Source: Acanthosepion esculentum
Taxonomy: Eukaryota > Mollusca > Cephalopoda > Sepiida > Sepiidae
Reading direction: 5' to 3'
Assembly: GCA_964036315.1 (NCBI GenBank)
Contig: OZ038498.1
Span: 6,260,278 to 6,324,277, forward strand
DNA length: 64,000 nucleotides
The first letter of the stretch is position 1. Every line of letters starts with the position of its first letter. Shown in pieces: positions 42,590 to 53,440 of the stretch. Under the pieces are notes generated by a model. The model did no database searches and was not told the DNA's origin. It was given only the letters and a program-made list of their open reading frames with translations. The translations under genes and the position numbers were made by a program.

Positions 42590-42795
42590 CTCTCCCCAAT
42601 TTCTTGCCCTTTGTAGGGCTTAATAAATTTTGTCTTTTTGTTATCTTAAAGCTTGCTCTGCCATCCATTTACTCAAGCTCACTAGGTAGGTTCTGCATTG
42701 TTTCCTCTGTCCCTCTTACCTTCAATCTGACCTGTGAGCATCAAATTTTCCACACCCTCTTTCTTCATTATCACCCTTTATAAATTTCAACTATC
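42590..42795 (-). pseudogene. LINE-A copy 6: ORF2 C-terminal remnant, minus strand
   Basis: Minus-strand reading gives MKKEGVENLMLTGQIEGKRD, then in other frames the SLSKWMAEQ-like and KFIKPYKGQ stretches matching the family 3' part. This is the only copy of LINE-A in this orientation in the window. Heavily decayed. Confidence 0.7.
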
Positions 42796-44780
42796 TCTTT
42801 CTGTTCTTAAGTATAAGAATTTCATTAATTGATCTTTATTAACAAGTCTATATATTTTACCTGGTCATATTGATCTATTTCTGCAGGATATTAGTTACGT
42901 ATACAAGGGCGTATCTGAAAATTCAGTTATAGACAGGCATAAATCAAAAAATTGTAAAAGTTGTAAGCACAAAGCAGCAGGATATATTTACTGTAAGAAC
43001 CAGCACAGGCTTAATATTCAGTGCATATATATGAGATGTCACAACAAAAATAAGAGCCAGCATAAAACAGTGGACAAACACAAGAGTGTGAAAGGTAATA
43101 AAATATTTGTATGCCAAGGGCCAAAAATCCAACTTTGGCTCCCAAAGGAATTGACTGAAGTTTGAGTGCACGGAAATTTCTTTTCAGCTTTTGTCATAGT
43201 ATAGGGAGTTTTTTTTTTTATATGGCAATTTTTTTTTTTTGCACACATGATAATGGGTGATGAGACTAAGGTGCATCTCATTATCTTGAAGTCGTAGATG
43301 AATTCCATGACCAGGAAGTATCCTTTATTATCAACCCCCCTCCCTGAAAATTCAAATTGATAAAAACTCTGTTCTGGGATACAAGAATGTGTTCTACTTG
43401 TAGACTTAATGCAAAATTAGTCAGAGATATCAGCGAAAAGATCGTGCCAAACACTTCACAGATTGAGTGATGTCGTTTGTTGTAATAGACTAGGACATTT
43501 ACATAAGAGTGTCATGCGCAACTTGACACAGACAATGTCTTCAACAAAATATGCTTGATACTTACTTTAAGATATTGAAGACTGTTTTAAATCTAGCCGT
43601 AATTTTCTTTGTTTTGAATTTGTCTAATATCTCCAATAAGTATCTTGCCCTCAAGCATCTATCTTTTATGTTAAGCAAAAGAAGAAAACACAGTGCTTAA
43701 ATACTGATCAATGTTCATTTCCATAATTTTCATGTGGAGACCCTGTTTCAAAGGCTAGCACATGTAATAAAGTGCCGAATAAAGTTCAATAGCACTTCTA
43801 TGATTTTGTTATCATTGTTAAAAAATAGTGTTGAAAATCTTTACTCATAAAAACTCATGTTTTGAAAAAAATCTTATTATTCATGCTTGGTACTGTGTTG
43901 ATTCAATTTATATGGTTTATCAGTCTGCTATTCTCACGAATACAAAAGTTATTTTAAGAATTATTCCTCTGTTGTTTTTTTCTACTATATTCTTTGATAT
44001 GCAAAGCCATTTCTTATTAGGTCTACTTATATAAAGACAATCTGTAGATGAGCAGAACTCAGTACTGTTCATCTCCTCCCACAATTATGTTTTTGTGGTT
44101 TTGTTCTAATTCTCAAGCATCATGAAGATACCACAAATAGATAATATAATGAAGACAAAAGATGATTACTTGGCAATGTAATTACTATGTCTGTTCAGTT
44201 TGATGGGGTTATTGACAAAATGGCTGTGATTTTTCTTTGACTGTTTCTCTATTTCAATTGGGATTTGCAGTTGAGATACATAATGAAACATTAAAATCTT
44301 GGGCCACAAAATGACATCAAATAAGAGAATGAGTGCTTTGCACTTGAGAACATAACTTTAATAAGTTTGTTGTCGATACCGTTGACTTTTTGTCTGGAAA
44401 AGTCTGGCTTATTCTTTTCCTTTATAAGAAATTTATTTTATTTAAATAAAATGTGTAGATCTTAATTCCTGAATGTGCCAGATCTTTACAGAATTATAAA
44501 GCAACCCAAAAAAATTTAAAAACTTACAAAGAGATACTAAAAATGTAGTCTTTAATAATTCATATAAGTGAAATGAAAAGTAAATTGTGGTATGTAGTCA
44601 GACATTTTGGAATATGTTGATAATCCTCTTTGGGAATTAATGTAATTTCTCATTCATGTTTCTTTGTATTTTTCATGCTGTACCTCTGATAAGGCAAAAA
44701 GAATGGCAATAGGGATTTGTCATTTAAAAAATAACTTTTCAGCTTTAATATAATTTTAATGGTTACAGGATTTTAATTGA
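42796..44780. other. Unassigned DNA
   Basis: No element or gene recognised. Open frames at 42944-43308 (minus) and 43828-44034 (plus) lack motifs. Confidence 0.45.
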
Positions 44781-44789
44781 AAGGTTATT

Positions 44790-45005
44790 TTTAGTTTCTG
44801 CCATTAGCTTCAGAAATGTGTGATTGTTAACATTTACTTTTTGATGTTTTACAGAAAACTCTCATTGGTATGAACAATGAATTATTGTCAGTTTGTCTTG
44901 ATAAGAAATTAAGAATATATGTTGGAAGTTTGGTATTAAATTTTCTCAGCAATGTTCTCCTGGGGACTAAGAGCTGCAAACAGTGTTTTATTTAGTTGGA
45001 GACAT
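44790..45005. repeat. Unclassified interspersed repeat, copy 1
   Basis: TTCAGAAATGTGTGATT ... ATTAAATTTTCTCAGCAATGTT ... CAGTGTTTTATTT aligns collinearly with 51430-51645 at moderate identity. No coding or terminal features recognised. Confidence 0.6.
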
Positions 45006-46190
45006 TTTGGTCCTTGTCTTTTTCAAAAGTATTTTAATAAAAATTGTACAAATTCGCCGTTAGTAAAAGTTTCCTTGTTTGATGTTTTGAGTTGTTTTGT
45101 TTATGAAAACTAAGTCTAATTTTAAATGACATCAAATTTCATTTCTTTCATTATCAATTACGTCTTGACTGAGCACATCCCATTGCCACTCTGATGTTAA
45201 CAATATTTTATTTTCTCTTATAAACCTCTTTGACTTATCTCTCCAAATGTATTTTTATTTTTCTTATTCTTGCTTTAGAGATATTGAGTATTACATAGAT
45301 TTGTGTGTATTATTAGATAATTTGAGTATTATATATATTTATAGAAAACTAAAATTGTAACCCCCTCAAAGAAGATGCTAGTTTAGGCCTAGATACATTA
45401 CATGCATATGCTAGTAGATTGCAAATATTCTAAAATTTCCAAAATGTCTAGCCATTTTGTGATATAGTAACTTTCATAGTAGTACTCTATCTGAGCTTTA
45501 CATAAATTTGGTTAGTGAGGCTTAGTCACTCTCCCAAAAATGACAATCAGTCCTGTTAAATGTCTGATTAACAATATTATTATTATTTTTGCAATATGAC
45601 AGTAATTGAATATTTGTTATAAAATTAAAGGTGAAGAAGAAAGTATGTTTTAAAAAAATACATTTTTGATAGTTTTTTTCTCTGGAAACTTTCCTGTAGT
45701 TTTACAGAGAATAAACACTATTTATGAGATTTGCTGAGTTTGTGTCATTATAGTCAGATGTCTTTTGTATTGTCACGGTTTGCTTTTTTTGTAATTAGTT
45801 TTGGTACTTTTTATCAGCTTGCTTTTCTCTCTCATTACTTGACCATACTTCTCACAATTTAACCTTTTAGAAAGAATAATCATTGAAAAAGTTAATAATA
45901 ATAATAATAGTAGCATATACATTAATAATTAAGGTGAAATTGTTCAGTCAAAGCAGGTATCATGCGATGAAGATGCCCATTGGTTCCTTCTGTACAAATA
46001 TTTGAGTGGATTTAAACTGTGGTCCTTTTGGAGAGTGATTTTAGAGAATTTCTGAACATGTTTGATGTAATGCATTGGTGGTGCTTCAGTATTGGATACA
46101 CTGGCAAAAAGAACATTCTTATCAGCTTCTGGACATATAATACATTGAAATAGCATCAGTTTTATACTGTATGGACTCTAGAGTACTGAT
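45006..46190. other. Unassigned AT-rich DNA
   Basis: Contains AAT/ATA runs at 45890-45910. Nothing recognised. Confidence 0.5.
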
Positions 46191-46199
46191 CAGATCAAT

Positions 46200-47005
46200 T
46201 ATCAGTGTGAACTGTTGCAGCAGGACTGTAGGTATATGTACCTCGAGATAGACATCTAATTTGGCTGCAGCACCATTGTGTGCATGTCTCTGTTGGTGTC
46301 ATGAGATGGTCACCTGATATATCAAATGGTGTTCTGTAGTGTTCAATGATGAAAATAGGTTCTGCCTCCATGCAAGCCATTGTTGTTTGCAGGTAAAACA
46401 CAGACCTGATTTCTGGTTACTAAAAAGAGAATACAGGTTTGATTCCTGTTGGAGGCCAGTTTTTTTTTTTTAGTGGGACTTCTCAGTTTAGGCTGGTTAT
46501 TAAATTTCACTGTTTATTAAAAATAAAAAAAAACCCCAAAAAACAAAACAAGGATGGCAACTCAAATATGTGCACCACTAAAAATAAGGTTTATAGTAAT
46601 AAGAAGAAACGTAGATTTCAGTAATGACATTTCCTCTGTATATTCACCTGTAGCTCACAGGCCATACATTTGATATAATCTTGAGAGATGCGCTATAAAT
46701 TACAACCCTTGATTATCTTCGGTATTTGCACAGGACATGTTGAACGGTGCTGTGTATGCCAAGAATATTGTGCTGCCATTCTGGCAACATGGAGGCTCTA
46801 CTCAACATGTCAGAGCTATCTCTCACTGAACATGTATGGGGTTACACTTGACTCATTTAGTTAGCCCACCTACAACTCTTACTGTATTGTCGACAGCAAT
46901 GAAATAATGTATTGCAGAATGAGATTCATCATCTATATGACTGTATGCATGTAATAATATGGGCTTGTGTTAATGCCCAAAGAGGATATACAGTTTATTA
47001 ATTAT
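46200..47005 (+). pseudogene. Tc1-like transposase relic, interrupted
   Basis: At about 46347-46395 the translation reads FNDENRFCLHASHCCL, matching the F(S/T)DES.F block that carries the first DDE aspartate of Tc1 transposases. From about 46770 LPFWQHGGSTQH parallels the QHDNARPH region with the second aspartate eroded. LSLTEHVWG parallels LSPIEHVWD, where the last catalytic residue lies in the E. NVLQNEIHHLYDCMHV, then a cysteine-containing ACVNAQRGYTVY, matches the C-terminus. The intervening ~300 bp include an unrelated SINE fragment (46431-46530) and lost sequence. Frameshifts throughout. Cut-and-paste transposase, inactive. Confidence 0.72.
46431..46530 (+). mobile_element. Fragment of the class II tRNA-derived SINE
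   Basis: ACAGGTTTGATTCCTGTTGG is the T-arm/B-box, followed by eroded TTCTCAGTTTAGGCTGGTTATTAA, as in the arms of the 14.67-15.18 kb palindrome. Lies within the Tc1 relic. Confidence 0.65.
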
Positions 47006-47141
47006 GAGTACTACTGACATAATCCTTATTTTGGAACATGTGCATGTATTGATCTGTATATAGGATCATTAGCCAGTAAACCAGCTATATTTACATTTAA
47101 TCTTGAGTAACTTAAAACATTTATTCAAGATGTTGCAATTT

Positions 47142-47166
47142 TGGATGCACACACACACACACACAC
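47142..47166. repeat. CA microsatellite
   Basis: About 11 CA units. Confidence 0.93.
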
Positions 47167-47308
47167 TTTCACTTCATGAAAATGATACTTTCTTCAAGTG
47201 AAAAGCATCACTAACCAAAATTGTTAATAATAAAATTATACTGATGTAGACTAATTGATGTTGGAGATATGAAAACCTGCACATAATTACATGTAAAAAT
47301 TAAATGTT

Positions 47309-47309
<1 letters not shown>

Positions 47310-47367
<58 letters not shown>

Positions 47368-47484
47368 GTATGTATGTATGTATATATATATATGTATATG
47401 TATATGTATGTATGTATGTATATATATATATGTATATGTATATGTATGTATGTATGTATATATATATATGTATATGTATGTATG

Positions 47485-47541
<57 letters not shown>

Positions 47542-47655
47542 GTATATGTATATATATATGTATATATGTATATGTATATATATATGTATATATATATATG
47601 TATATATATATATGTATATATATATATGTATATATATATGTATATATATATATGC
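47310..47655. repeat. TG / TA / TATG compound microsatellite, about 340 bp
   Basis: About 12 TG units, then TA, then a long mosaic of TATG and TA blocks with a ~60-bp higher-order period in the first part (GTATGTATGTATA recurring). Stop-poor in five frames, which explains the long Tyr/Ile/Met/Val open frames on both strands. Not coding. Confidence 0.97.
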
Positions 47656-49790
47656 ATCAGAACTGAACAAAAAATCAATAATTTAAAAAGTATTTAAATA
47701 GAAGTACATTTAATCTTTCACTATTAAAAATAAATTTGTTTAGTCTGAAAAAGTTAAATCTAATGGAGTCGCTTCAAATTTGATAATTTTTCTATTAAAT
47801 ATAATTTTTTTATTTTGTGGTGCATTTTGCATGCATTTAGCTCAAGAAATTGATCTTCAATTCTTATATTATCATTGACATGTTAATATGATTAATTTCT
47901 GTTTATTGATGAAGAAAGAACTCTAATTTGTATCAGAAAATATTGAAAGTCTCATTATGACTGAATAAATAATTTATATTTTTACCTCATAAAGATGCTC
48001 TCATAGCATTTGCTAGTTTCTCTGGATGTTTTATTTACTGTCACTGTATAAAATTTATTTCACCGCATTCTAGTAGAATAGAATAGATTTTCTTGTCATA
48101 AAAATAAATAGTTATTTTGAATTTGTTATAAATTATTATTAAAATTTCTATGATTAACAGAATTAAAGTTCTTCACAGAATAATGCAATGGATGTAATTT
48201 GTGTTTGAGGAAAATGAAGTCCTGAGCTGTTATTTGATTTAATTAATTAAAAAAATTCCTCTCTGCCAAATGTTATCTACATAAGCTGAATTTTTAAAAT
48301 TCTTAATTTACTGCATTTTTCTGAGAATTTATTTACATAATTTAGAAGATATATTCACAAAAAATGTTTGAAAAAAAAAAAATCTATCTTCCATCGGTCG
48401 GAGCTTATTTACATAAATCTTTTTGTTTTTGTTAATTTTAGTAATGAATTACTCCTTATTTACCACCCATGCATTTTTTTCAGTTTCGTTGTATATTATT
48501 ATTTCTTGTATGTTTGGGTTTTTATTCTGATGAATCTTTCTGAAGAAGTGTTGGACCAAAAAAGGTTCATACACATACACACATATATAACACATACACA
48601 CATATATAACACAAATAAAATTTGTGACTTAGTTGATAGTTGGACTTTCATAGACAATAATTGTTCGGTCCACTTGTCAGGTTGTTTCAGCAATTGACTG
48701 TGAATTTTCTAATTTTTTGTTATTTTTATGCTAAGTTTGATGTAATTATATATATATAATATTGTGCATTGGCTCTTATAAGACCATTCTCCCTATGACA
48801 GGTCTTGTTTTTCATTCTATCTGGTGACATGCCACCCTCGTCAGCAATAGAAAAACTAGTTGGGGAGTGGGTTTAGACCCCAACCACCCATTCATGCAGT
48901 AAGTTGTACTGAGTTACATGTTACTAGTAGCAGGCCTGGTATGACTTGACTGTAAAAGCAAAAAATCATATTTTAATAAAAATCTACTTTTATCATGAAT
49001 TACTTTTTTTTTCTCTTAGCAATATTTTTTCAGAAAGTTATAAAATGTATAAACATACTTGTCTAAAAATGTCTGTCTTCTTGAAGAATAGGATGAGTGT
49101 CTAGACTAGAATTATTGGAATACAGCAATCTGTTTAATTAAATAATATTTAGGTAATATAATAATCTACAATACTGATTTGTTCACATAGTTACCTGTGG
49201 CTTACCTATCTATTCGTCAAATCTGAAACAATTATATTAAGGAACTGTTGTCTTTTCTCTATATTGATCTTTGTGAAAGAAAAAAAAAAGAACAGAAATA
49301 ATGATGTAAGATTTAGTTTTAATACAGCCATATTGTTTTTTAAATTTTTATCATTTTACTTCCATTCTGTTCATCAATATATTTCTCTTTTCCTGACTTG
49401 CATCAAGGAACGCCTACCACTCTTACATTTTGTTATTGTCTCTGACATTTACGGGCTGTAACTATTGACTGTACCTGTGTATTTTACTAATAATTTATTA
49501 ATCATATTGTTAACGATTGTTTATTGTAACTTGTATAACCAATTATACTTAATGGACTGTTCATATCAGAAGTGGCACCAGCAGGAACATAGACTTGCTC
49601 CCCTCCTACCAAGGTGGATTGGACCATTAGATAATATTTAAACTCTACTGTCATTTCTCTCTTGGAGCTTTAACTTTGAATTGCCTAGAGGAACTATTGA
49701 CATTTTAAGCCAGACCTCGACTCTTATCAAACATTTAGTATTTTTATATATCTATCTCATTCTATGTATTTATTAGTATAACCATACATG
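47656..49790. other. Unassigned AT-rich DNA
   Basis: Small CA/TA repeats at 48567-48612 (ACACATACACACATATATA twice). Open frames at 48368-48697 and 49264-49461 have no motifs. A GC-richer piece at 48830-48960 was not classified. Confidence 0.45.
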
Positions 49791-49792
49791 CA

Positions 49793-49801
49793 CACACACA
49801 C

Positions 49802-49835
<34 letters not shown>

Positions 49836-49836
49836 C
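49793..49836. repeat. CA/CATA/TA microsatellite
   Basis: CA units, then CATA, then about 12 TA units. Confidence 0.93.
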
Positions 49837-49929
49837 AAATGGTCTAATCAGCACATGCCTTCTTTTTCACCTCACAGTGAGTGGTCCTTTATTTTTGGCT
49901 GCTAGTGACCACTGTCTTATAGAGACAGG

Positions 49930-50330
49930 GCCTAACTGACATTGGTGTGACCTTGGTCTAGAGGAAATGGCTTCTCAGACCTTCTATCACTGTCCTCAGG
50001 TGTATCCATTCTGGGACTATGTCACCAAGTTGACAGCATGTATTGATCCCGAACATCTTGTGTCCATTGATCTCACATATGCCTGCAATGTGTCACCCCT
50101 GTTCTCTGGGGGTGAAACAAATAGTGCGCTTCTGACGTTGTTTAGCAAGAACGGTGGTGTTGGACATCATGCATGGAGGTAATTTTGTGATACAAACGCT
50201 ATTCTCATCAGGATGTGGGCATCATCTCAAGATGAAGATCAGAACTGATAGAGTTTGAAATCAACAGATTTCAGCAAAAGGTGGGTGAAGGTGGCAAGCT
50301 TAGTTTGAGTGAACAGGGCCAACATTGATT
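49930..50330 (+). pseudogene. LINE-C: non-LTR retrotransposon C-terminal zinc-binding tail
   Basis: 49967-50182 is open: ASQTFYHCPQVYPFWDYVTK, then LVSIDLTYACNVSP. The H-C-P-x-V-x-x-F/L-W-D block with upstream histidine/cysteine is typical of the zinc-binding segment after the RT in several non-LTR elements (HCPxVxPLW pattern). Beyond a frameshift the reading picks up SHQDV, HHLKMKIRTD and FSKRWVKVASLV-like pieces that suit the same family. GC content is above the surroundings. Inactive 5'-truncated copy; clade not determined. Confidence 0.5.
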
Positions 50331-51425
50331 TGTTTTTAAGCCCTCTTTGAAGCAACAGAGCAGTTTCCTGCTGAACTGTCCCCTAGTTAAGAGAGTTAAT
50401 GTGAGTCCTTGTTGTTCCTGGCCTATTCCTGGCATTCTGTTTTGCTATGATCCATGTCGAGATTGCCCCTCCCCCCCCAGTTTGTTTTTGTTCCCTTTGT
50501 TTTTGCATCACACCTGGGCGAGTCTTTGATTTTCTCACTTCGTTATTTATTTTTATCCTTCCCACTCTGTTAGTGAGTGAGCTTCTTGATTCTGTCTAAA
50601 GGCACAATGCAGCAGCTGCTCTCATTTTTGCGGGGGATGGATGGGTCCTACTAACATCTATTAATTTTAGTTTGAATATTTTCTTATATTTTAGTTTCAT
50701 TTTCTGGGTTCATCCCCCCTCATTTGATGAGTATATATTTTTATATAATTTTATAAGAATAAGAAAAAATGGGAAAAATAAAGAAAAGAGGCATTTGGAC
50801 TTTGTAAGTTAATGAAATGTTTGTGTCCTAGATTCTTTGTGGGTTCCCTGTGAATATGTGGTATTGTGGTACATGTAGGATTAAATGGTAATGGATGAGT
50901 TCTTGTGGTGAATGAGTTGTGAATCTGATTAGCTCATTTTAGGAGAGTTATTGTTGATCAGCCTTACCTGACTTCCATTTCAGTCTTGTGTCAAAATGTT
51001 TGTAAGCATCAACAATAAGTCATCATTCCTTAACAGATTGAAACCAAACATAATTCATGCTAAATTCAACTGACAAGTTCTGTTTTGCAACTTTTGTTGT
51101 GTTTTTCTGATTTTCATTCAAATCAGTGCATGTCTAAATCAAAGCAGTTCAAAGGTCATGTTTTTGTTCTAGGACTTCCTGCCTAAATATCTGATTACTT
51201 TGTTTAAAATTTTCTATATTTATAAGGGAGGAATTCTCAGTGTTCGGGATAAAGCATTTGCATAGACTCTTATATAAGATAGCAGGCAAAAATGAAAATG
51301 CCATTGTTTTTTTTTTCTTGTTACTGAGTAAACCAACTAATAATTTTTAATTTTTTTATTTATTATTTTTTTGAGCTACAGCACAATTCTTAAAGGATAT
51401 TTAAAAATGAAAAAAACTTTTAGAA
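50331..51425. other. Unassigned DNA
   Basis: 50350-50720 is GC-richer with C-runs and may be the 3' part of LINE-C. The rest is AT-rich with no recognised feature. Confidence 0.4.
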
Positions 51426-51429
51426 ATTG

Positions 51430-51645
51430 TAAATTTACTGTCACTAATTTCAGAAATGTGTGATTTTCAACATTGGATTTTCATTTTTTCTGACGAGTTT
51501 CATGTCATTTGTGTGACTGACACATTATTGTTGTTTTTTATTGTTAAGAACTGGAGAACATGTTCAAATTTTGATATTGAATTTTCTTGACATTGTTTTG
51601 CTTGGGGTCCAAAAGAGAGAGACACAATCAGTGTTTTATTTGTAT
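51430..51645. repeat. Unclassified interspersed repeat, copy 2
   Basis: Collinear partner of 44790-45005, with a ~20-bp longer middle. Confidence 0.6.
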
Positions 51646-51954
51646 AGTGTTATCATATTCAAATCAAACCTTTTAGCTTCTGAGGATTTATTTCCACTTC
51701 ATTAAGTGTTCTTGATACTGTAACTTTAGAGGAGAAATATACACTTTTGTGTATTCTTGGCAGATAGTCGGCCAAATATCTAGGCATTCATATTTCTTCT
51801 AAAATAGAAGGGTAGACCTCCACAAACTACAAAATTGTTTTATGATTATTTCTTGTTTGATTTTCATTTGTATTGATTCCAATTATATCCTCTTCATGAA
51901 CATTATGGAATAGACAGTGACAAGAAGACTAACATATTTGAATGTGAAACTTTA

Positions 51955-52662
51955 TCTTATCTTTTATAGAAGAAAGAGAATGTGCTTGCTAAAGAGAAAA
52001 AGGGACAAAAAATCAACTGTAAGAAGACAGAATGCATGATTGTCAGTAAAAGAAACAGCCCAACATGCAAATTAAAAACAGAAGTTAACAGAATTAAACC
52101 AGTGCAAAAATTTAAATATCTAGAAAGTGTTTTAACAGAGGATGAAAAATGCAACACCGAAATCCCAAGGTGCATTGGGAGAGTGAAAGATGCCTTCCAA
52201 AAGTAAAGCAAAGTATTAAAAAACTGGAAAATTTTATTGGAAACAAAAAGAAAACTACTGAACTGTTAGGTAATATCAGTACGACTATATGGCAATCAAT
52301 GCTGGGCAATCTGCTCACAAATGAAGAGACTTGAAGCAACAGAAATGTGGTTCTACAGAAGGATGTTAAGAATATCATGAAACAAACATGTGAGCAGGTA
52401 CAAAGACACTTATACGTGACATCAGAAAGAGATGAAATTCCTAGGACACATAAAGAGGAAAGGGGGATTGAAAAATTTGATACTCACGGGGAATATTAAA
52501 GATAAGCTGGACACAAAGCCGTGCATAGCCGCTGCCTAATGAGTTTGTGTTAATGGTTTGCAAAACAGGGATTAGAAGACATAACAAAAAGAGACAAACT
52601 TTGTGGAAGTTGTGAATGGCCATGATCTCCCACATCCTGACAGGCCATGGCACATAGAAGAA

Positions 52663-52665
<3 letters not shown>
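51955..52665 (+). pseudogene. LINE-A copy 5: longest C-terminal remnant
   Basis: 51982-52206 is open and includes INCKKTECMIVSKRNSP, FKYLESVLTEDEKCNTEI and IGRVKDAFQK. These are the RT connection region (KT-x-x-MV block) and the conserved FKYLGS..T.DG...EI.RRI segment of non-LTR RTs. Further on, in other frames, are TTIWQSMLG (from LYGSECW), LEATEMWFYRRML and the eroded tail. It reaches the farthest 5' of all six copies yet still lacks the catalytic aspartates. It ends at GGCACATAGAAGAAGG directly before a TA array. Confidence 0.82.

Positions 52666-52666
<1 letters not shown>

Positions 52667-52708
<42 letters not shown>
52667..52708. repeat. TA microsatellite
   Basis: About 20 TA units between LINE-A copy 5 and the S3 SINE. 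Confidence 0.96.
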
Positions 52709-52710
<2 letters not shown>

Positions 52711-53188
52711 AAAGCTGACCGCTTGTATTCGAGGATACCCGTCTACCAGGGGGACTAGCCAATCCCTATTGCAGACGCTTGCTCAGGCACATTTGTGTTT
52801 ATTCAACACTCAGAGAGCCCACCTGTGGTTTATACTACAACTATGCTCAGCAGACCTTAGTTACAGTTTCTGGGAAAGCGTGTGTTATCTAGGGTGATCA
52901 ACAATTTGAACAAGGCCAGCACTCTCAAACCCTCGGTCACGATGACTTGTGACTTTGTGCTAGCACAGCTATCGACGGCCCGTAAGGTTACTGTTTACCC
53001 AGTTTCACACACAAGGCTTGGGTCAACCCATGCTATGGTTTTCAGGCACTTTCCAAAGGTGCTGCATACTGGGATGGTCCCGATCCCTCCAGACTGATAA
53101 CATCAGGAAGTGTCCTTCCTGACAAATTGACCACGGTGTGATTCGAGCCCAGGTTTTATGGTCAGAAAGCAAACACTTGGTCATGTGT

Positions 53189-53190
<2 letters not shown>
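52711..53190 (-). mobile_element. Long tRNA-type SINE (family S3), about 480 bp
   Basis: Read on the minus strand, GGACACATGACCAAGTGTTT and GGGCTCGAATCAC give A- and B-box-like elements of a tRNA-derived head. A body follows that contains GGAAGGACACTTCCTGAT and TGAGCAAGCGTCTGC, and it ends with AATACAAGCGGTCAGCTTTT and a TA-rich tail. The body part is shared with 40362-40655. The ORF at 53023-53313 is fortuitous. Confidence 0.7.

Positions 53191-53191
<1 letters not shown>

Positions 53192-53251
<60 letters not shown>
53192..53251. repeat. TA microsatellite
   Basis: About 29 TA units. Confidence 0.97.
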
Positions 53252-53440
53252 CATTTATGTGTGTAAACTTTAGTCTGACATAAGGCCACAGTGGTGGGGC
53301 AAGTGAATTGCATTACAGAACTAGCTTGTGTTTTATGTTAATATTTATTATGATTGTCTAAAATTCTGAAACTGAATTTTCATGAGACAGTGGTTTTCTT
53401 ATCTTTGCGTATTTTGATCAATGTATTTCATGGCTTTGAT

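Noticed and set aside
47211..47697. Five overlapping Tyr/Ile/Met/Val-rich open frames
   Set aside because: Produced by the TG/TATG/TA microsatellite.
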